From contig NZ_CABPRU010000005.1 of assembly GCF_902459705.1 (NCBI RefSeq), forward strand, positions 124,001 to 188,000: a stretch of 64,000 nt of DNA. Reading direction: 5' to 3'. This DNA is from Pandoraea terrigena (GTDB taxonomy: Bacteria > Pseudomonadota > Gammaproteobacteria > Burkholderiales > Burkholderiaceae). The first letter of the stretch is position 1, and every line of letters begins with the position of its first letter. Both the position numbers and the translations under genes were made by a program. The notes under the pieces were generated by a model that saw only the letters and a program-made list of their open reading frames with translations, was not told the DNA's origin and did not search any database. Shown in pieces: positions 60,591 to 64,000 of the stretch.

Positions 60591-63500
60591 TCAGACTTCA
60601 GCCTTGACGTTGGCGGGCAGGGTCGACGCGTGCGCACTGTGCAGCGGCTTCTTGCCGGCCAGCGTGCGCAGCAGCACGTAGAACACCGGGGTCATCATCA
60701 GACCGAAGCCGGTCACGCCGATCATGCCGAAGAACACTGCCACCCCCATCGCGTGACGCATTTCCGAACCGGCGCCGGTCGATGTCACCAGCGGCACCAC
60801 GCCCATGATGAACGCGATGGACGTCATCAGAATCGGCCGCAGACGCAGGCGACTTGCCTCGATCGCGGCGGCCACGGGACTGCGACCCTGCATTTCCAGC
60901 TCTCGGGCGAACTCCACGATCAGGATCGCGTTTTTCGCGGACAGCCCCACCAGCACCATCAGGCCGATCTGCGTGAAGATGTTGTTGTCGCCCCCAGTCA
61001 GCCACACGCCGAACAGCGCGGACAGAATGCTCATCGGCACGATCATGATGACGGCGAGCGGCAGCGTCAGGCTTTCGTACTGCGCCGCAAGCACCAGGAA
61101 CACCAGCAGCACCGAGATCGGGAACACCCACAACGCCGAGTTGCCCGCGAGAATCTGTTGATACGTCAGGTCCGTCCATTCGAACTTCACCCCACGCGGC
61201 AGCGTCTCGGCGGCAATGCGCTCCACGGCGGCCTGCGCCTGACCCGACGAATACCCCGGGGCCGGGCCGCCGTTCACATCGGCGGCGGTGTAGCCGTTGT
61301 AGCGCACCACCATTTCCGGACCGAACGTCGGCGACACTTTGACCAGCGACGAGAGCGGCACCATCTCGCCATTGCTGTTGCGCGTCTTGAGCAGCCCGAT
61401 GTCGTCGGCATGGGCACGGAACGGCGCATCGGCCTGTACACGCACCTGGTACACGCGCCCGAACTTGTTGAAGTCGTTCACGTACAGCGAGCCGAGGTAG
61501 ATCTGCATGGTGTCGAACACGTCGGTGATCGGCACGCCAAGCTGCTTCGCCTTCACGCGGTCGAGATCCACGTTCAGTTGCGGCACGTTGATCTGGTACG
61601 ACGAGAACGTCGGACCCAGTTCCTTCGTCTGCGACGCCTTCTTGATAAACGCTTGCGTGGCGTCGTTCAAGGCGGCATAGCCGAGCGCACCGCGATCCTC
61701 GATTTGCAGCTTGAAGCCGCCGAGCGTTCCCAGGCCCAGCACCGGCGGCGGCGGGAATACGGCGATGAACGAGTCCTTCATCTTCGAATACGCGCCGTTG
61801 AGCCGTCCGGCGATGGCCGCCGCCGAGAGCGTCTTGTCGTGACGCTCGGCGAACGGCTTGAGCGTGACGAACACGATGCCGGCCGACGACGAGTTGGTGA
61901 ACCCGTTGACCGACAACCCCGGGAAGGCCACGGCGCTCTGCACGCCGGGCGTCTTCAGGGCGACGTCGGTCATGTCGCGGATCACCTTCTCGGTGCGGTC
62001 GAGCGACGCGCCGTTCGGCAACTGGGCGAACGCCACCAGATACTCCTTGTCCTGCGCGGGCACGAAGCCGCCGGGCACGACCTTGCCCAGCAAGACGGTG
62101 GCGCCAAGCAGCACCGCGAAGATCGCCATCATGAGCGCCTTGCGGCCGATCACACGGGTAACGCCCTGACTGTATTTTTCCGACCCGCGATGGAACACAC
62201 GGTTGAACGCGTTGAAGAAGCCGCCCAGGTATCGGTTCATCTGCCGCGTGAGCCAGTCGGGCTTGGCGCGATGGTCCTTGAGCAGCAGCGCGGCCATGGC
62301 CGGCGACAGCGTGAGCGAGTTGACGGCCGAGATCACCGTCGAGATGGCGATGGTCATCGCGAACTGCTTGTAGAACTGCCCCGTGAGGCCCGACATGAAG
62401 GCGAGCGGCACGAACACGGCGACCAGCGTGAGGGCAATCGCGATGATCGGGCCGCTCACTTCGCGCATGGCCTGATAGGTCGCTTCCTTCGGCGAGAGAC
62501 CGGCCGCGATGTTGCGCTCCACGTTCTCGACCACCACGATGGCGTCGTCGACCACGATACCGATGGCGAGCACCATCCCGAACAGCGACAACGCGTTGAT
62601 CGAGTAGCCGAAGCCCAGCAGCAGGGCAAACGTCCCCACGATTGATACCGGCACGGCAAGCAGCGGAATGATCGACGCGCGCCACGTTTGCAGGAACACG
62701 ATCACCACCAGCACCACGAGGGCGATGGCTTCGAGCAGGGTGTGCACCACGGCCTTGATCGACGAACGCACGAACTGCGTCGGGTCATAGACGATGCGGT
62801 ACTCGACGCCCGGAGGCATGTCCTTTTGCAGCTCCGCCATCGCTTCGCGAACCTGATCGGAGATCTGCAGCGAGTTCGCGCCCGGCGCCTGGTTGATGGC
62901 CAGCGCCACGGCGGGCTGGTTGTCGAGCAACGAGCGCAGGCTGTACTGCGAGGCGTCGAGCTGCACGCGGGCCACGTCGCCCAGGTGCGTGACAGCACCG
63001 TCCGGGGACGTCTTCAGGATGATGTCGCGGAACTCGTCTTCCGTGTTCAGCCGGCCACGCGCGTTGACGTTGAGTTGCAGCGGCGTGTTCGGGCCGGCCG
63101 GCGACGCGCCGATGACCCCGGCGGCGACCTGCACGTTCTGTTCGCGAATGGCCTTCACCACATCCGAGGCGGTCAGGCCACGCTGCGCAACCTTCGCCGG
63201 ATCGAGCCAGACACGCATCGAGTAGTCACCCGCGCCCCACAACTGCACCTCACCCACGCCCTGGATGCGCGAGAGGCGATCCTTGACGTTGATGAGCGCG
63301 TAGTTGCGCAGGTAAGTCATGTCGTAGCGCTGGTTCGGCGAGAGCAGGTGGACCACCATGGTGAGCGTGGGCGACGACTTGATCGTCGTCACCCCCAGAC
63401 GCTGCACATCGTCCGGCAGGCGCGGCAGCGCTTGCGAGACACGGTTCTGCACGAGCTGTTGCGCCTTGTCCGGGTCGGTACCCAGGCGGAACGTCACGGT

Positions 63501-63776
63501 CGTGGTGAGGTTGCCGTCGCTGTTGGCCTGCGACTGCATGTACAGCATGTTCTCCACGCCGTTGATTTGCTCTTCGAGCGGCGCGGCAACGGTCTCGGCG
63601 ATCACCTTGGGGTTGGCGCCGGGGTATTGGGCGTGCACGACGACCGACGGCGGGACCACTTCCGGGTACTCCGAAATCGGCAACTGGAACACGGCGATCA
63701 GGCCCGCCAGCAGCGTGATGACCGACAGCACCCCTGCGAAGATGGGCCGGTCGATAAAGAATTTTGAGATGTTCAT
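60591..63776 (-). CDS. RND multidrug efflux pump (HAE-1 family, MexF/AcrB-like)
   Basis: 1061 residues, normal for HAE-1 pumps. N-terminal MNISKFFIDRPIFAGVLSVI, periplasmic porter domains and 12 membrane helices are recognisable. The proton-relay Asp pair is in GIVVDDAIVVVENVE around residue 405, and Lys in NAILIVEFARELE. PFAERHDK and FPISVLLVFLVLAAQYESL are typical. It exports drugs by proton antiport. It lies between the adaptor gene (partial) and the outer-membrane factor, the usual tripartite operon. A MexEF-OprN or BpeEF-OprC-like role is likely but the substrate range is unknown. Confidence 0.95.
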   Translation of the reverse strand: MNISKFFIDRPIFAGVLSVITLLAGLIAVFQLPISEYPEVVPPSVVVHAQYPGANPKVIAETVAAPLEEQINGVENMLYMQSQANSDGNLTTTVTFRLGTDPDKAQQLVQNRVSQALPRLPDDVQRLGVTTIKSSPTLTMVVHLLSPNQRYDMTYLRNYALINVKDRLSRIQGVGEVQLWGAGDYSMRVWLDPAKVAQRGLTASDVVKAIREQNVQVAAGVIGASPAGPNTPLQLNVNARGRLNTEDEFRDIILKTSPDGAVTHLGDVARVQLDASQYSLRSLLDNQPAVALAINQAPGANSLQISDQVREAMAELQKDMPPGVEYRIVYDPTQFVRSSIKAVVHTLLEAIALVVLVVIVFLQTWRASIIPLLAVPVSIVGTFALLLGFGYSINALSLFGMVLAIGIVVDDAIVVVENVERNIAAGLSPKEATYQAMREVSGPIIAIALTLVAVFVPLAFMSGLTGQFYKQFAMTIAISTVISAVNSLTLSPAMAALLLKDHRAKPDWLTRQMNRYLGGFFNAFNRVFHRGSEKYSQGVTRVIGRKALMMAIFAVLLGATVLLGKVVPGGFVPAQDKEYLVAFAQLPNGASLDRTEKVIRDMTDVALKTPGVQSAVAFPGLSVNGFTNSSSAGIVFVTLKPFAERHDKTLSAAAIAGRLNGAYSKMKDSFIAVFPPPPVLGLGTLGGFKLQIEDRGALGYAALNDATQAFIKKASQTKELGPTFSSYQINVPQLNVDLDRVKAKQLGVPITDVFDTMQIYLGSLYVNDFNKFGRVYQVRVQADAPFRAHADDIGLLKTRNSNGEMVPLSSLVKVSPTFGPEMVVRYNGYTAADVNGGPAPGYSSGQAQAAVERIAAETLPRGVKFEWTDLTYQQILAGNSALWVFPISVLLVFLVLAAQYESLTLPLAVIMIVPMSILSALFGVWLTGGDNNIFTQIGLMVLVGLSAKNAILIVEFARELEMQGRSPVAAAIEASRLRLRPILMTSIAFIMGVVPLVTSTGAGSEMRHAMGVAVFFGMIGVTGFGLMMTPVFYVLLRTLAGKKPLHSAHASTLPANVKAEV

Positions 63777-63840
63777 GACGAGACTCTTTGGGGTCGTTCA
63801 GGGCGCGGTTCGTGTGTGCGCAGGTGTGCCGTGGCGCATT

Positions 63841-64000
63841 TCACGAACGCGTCGCCGAGGTGGCCGCCGCGACCGACCGGGCCGTGGCCGGCTTGGCGCT
63901 CGCGCCGTCCTGGCGGACGTTCCGAGGCGGCTGGCTTGCGGTGCTGGCGTCGGTGTCGACGGCGTGCTTGGCCATGGCCGGCGCGACGATGTCGTGCGCG
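63841..64000 (-). CDS. RND periplasmic adaptor, 3' end only
   Basis: The last 52 codons before the TGA at 63841-63843, open to the window edge. The sequence (AHDIVAPAMAKHAVDTDAS, then Ala/Ser/Thr-rich) fits the variable tail of a MexE/AcrA-type adaptor. It lies 64 bp upstream of the pump gene on the same strand. No domain is visible, so the call rests on operon position. Confidence 0.65.
   Translation of the reverse strand, partial: AHDIVAPAMAKHAVDTDASTASQPPRNVRQDGASAKPATARSVAAATSATRS

Noticed and set aside
60567-62645. 692- and 695-residue open frames overlapping the RND pump gene
   Set aside because: Shadow frames of the pump. Arg/His-rich low-complexity translation with no family pattern.
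1-64000. CRISPR arrays, rRNA genes and replication origins
   Set aside because: No regularly spaced repeat-spacer pattern, no rRNA-like sequence and no DnaA-box cluster was seen on reading the window.

Overview
The window is GC-rich DNA from a Gram-negative betaproteobacterium, most likely Burkholderiaceae (Burkholderia/Pandoraea-like). This is inferred from gene families rather than a database search: trimeric porins, a DUF4148 protein, a ParD-like gene overlapping map, an RcnB-like protein, a cyn operon and many LysR regulators.

Layout. (1) 1-3.95 kb is backbone: a DUF1800/DUF1501 pair, a squalene/phytoene-synthase-family gene and tRNA-Leu(UAG). (2) 4.1-24.5 kb is an accessory region that begins beside the tRNA with a tyrosine recombinase broken by an amber codon. 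It mixes intact cargo with debris. The cargo is a TetR/DUF1348 divergon, cynR-cynT-cynS with a second DUF1348 gene, two Rrf2-controlled divergons, an aldo/keto reductase-NmrA-serine hydrolase set, a HigBA-type toxin-antitoxin and an orphan sdhB. The debris is a scrambled DctD segment present twice, IS30 and IS3 pieces, a second integrase fragment, a truncated LysR gene, a half cupin and a frameshifted DUF4148 gene. (3) 24.9-31.2 kb holds an EmrRAB-like efflux operon whose outer-membrane gene has lost its middle, plus regulators and a broken NmrA gene. (4) 31.4-54.3 kb is a large catabolic region. (5) 54.4-64 kb is again backbone: ParD-like/map, a membrane protein, an HPP-CBS protein, an RcnB-like protein and an RND efflux operon.

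The catabolic region is the most interesting part. It encodes a Rieske terminal oxygenase resembling carbazole 1,9a-dioxygenase (CarAa), a Rieske ferredoxin, a separate FAD ferredoxin reductase, a two-subunit class III extradiol dioxygenase (CarBaBb/LigAB-like), a C-C bond hydrolase (CarC/BphD-like) and a 2-hydroxypentadienoate hydratase (CarD/MhpD-like). A fragment of the acylating acetaldehyde dehydrogenase (CarF/MhpF) follows, and no 4-hydroxy-2-oxovalerate aldolase is present. Mixed with these are a phthalate-dioxygenase-type Rieske oxygenase, a two-module VOC protein, an RraA-family aldolase candidate, an SDR lacking the YxxxK motif, an aspartate-dehydrogenase-like protein, two DadA-like FAD oxidases, an APC permease, a second hydrolase and two porins. 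The gene set suggests uptake and angular or aromatic attack on a nitrogen-containing aromatic compound, ring cleavage, and salvage of an amino-acid-like or amine side product. The real substrate is unknown. Two candidate operator motifs recur upstream of several of its transcription units, which suggests one or two shared regulators (a GntR and a GcvA-like LysR lie inside the cluster).

Limits: everything rests on reading the sequence and the translated frames. No alignment, HMM, promoter or folding program was run. Percent identities are hand counts.
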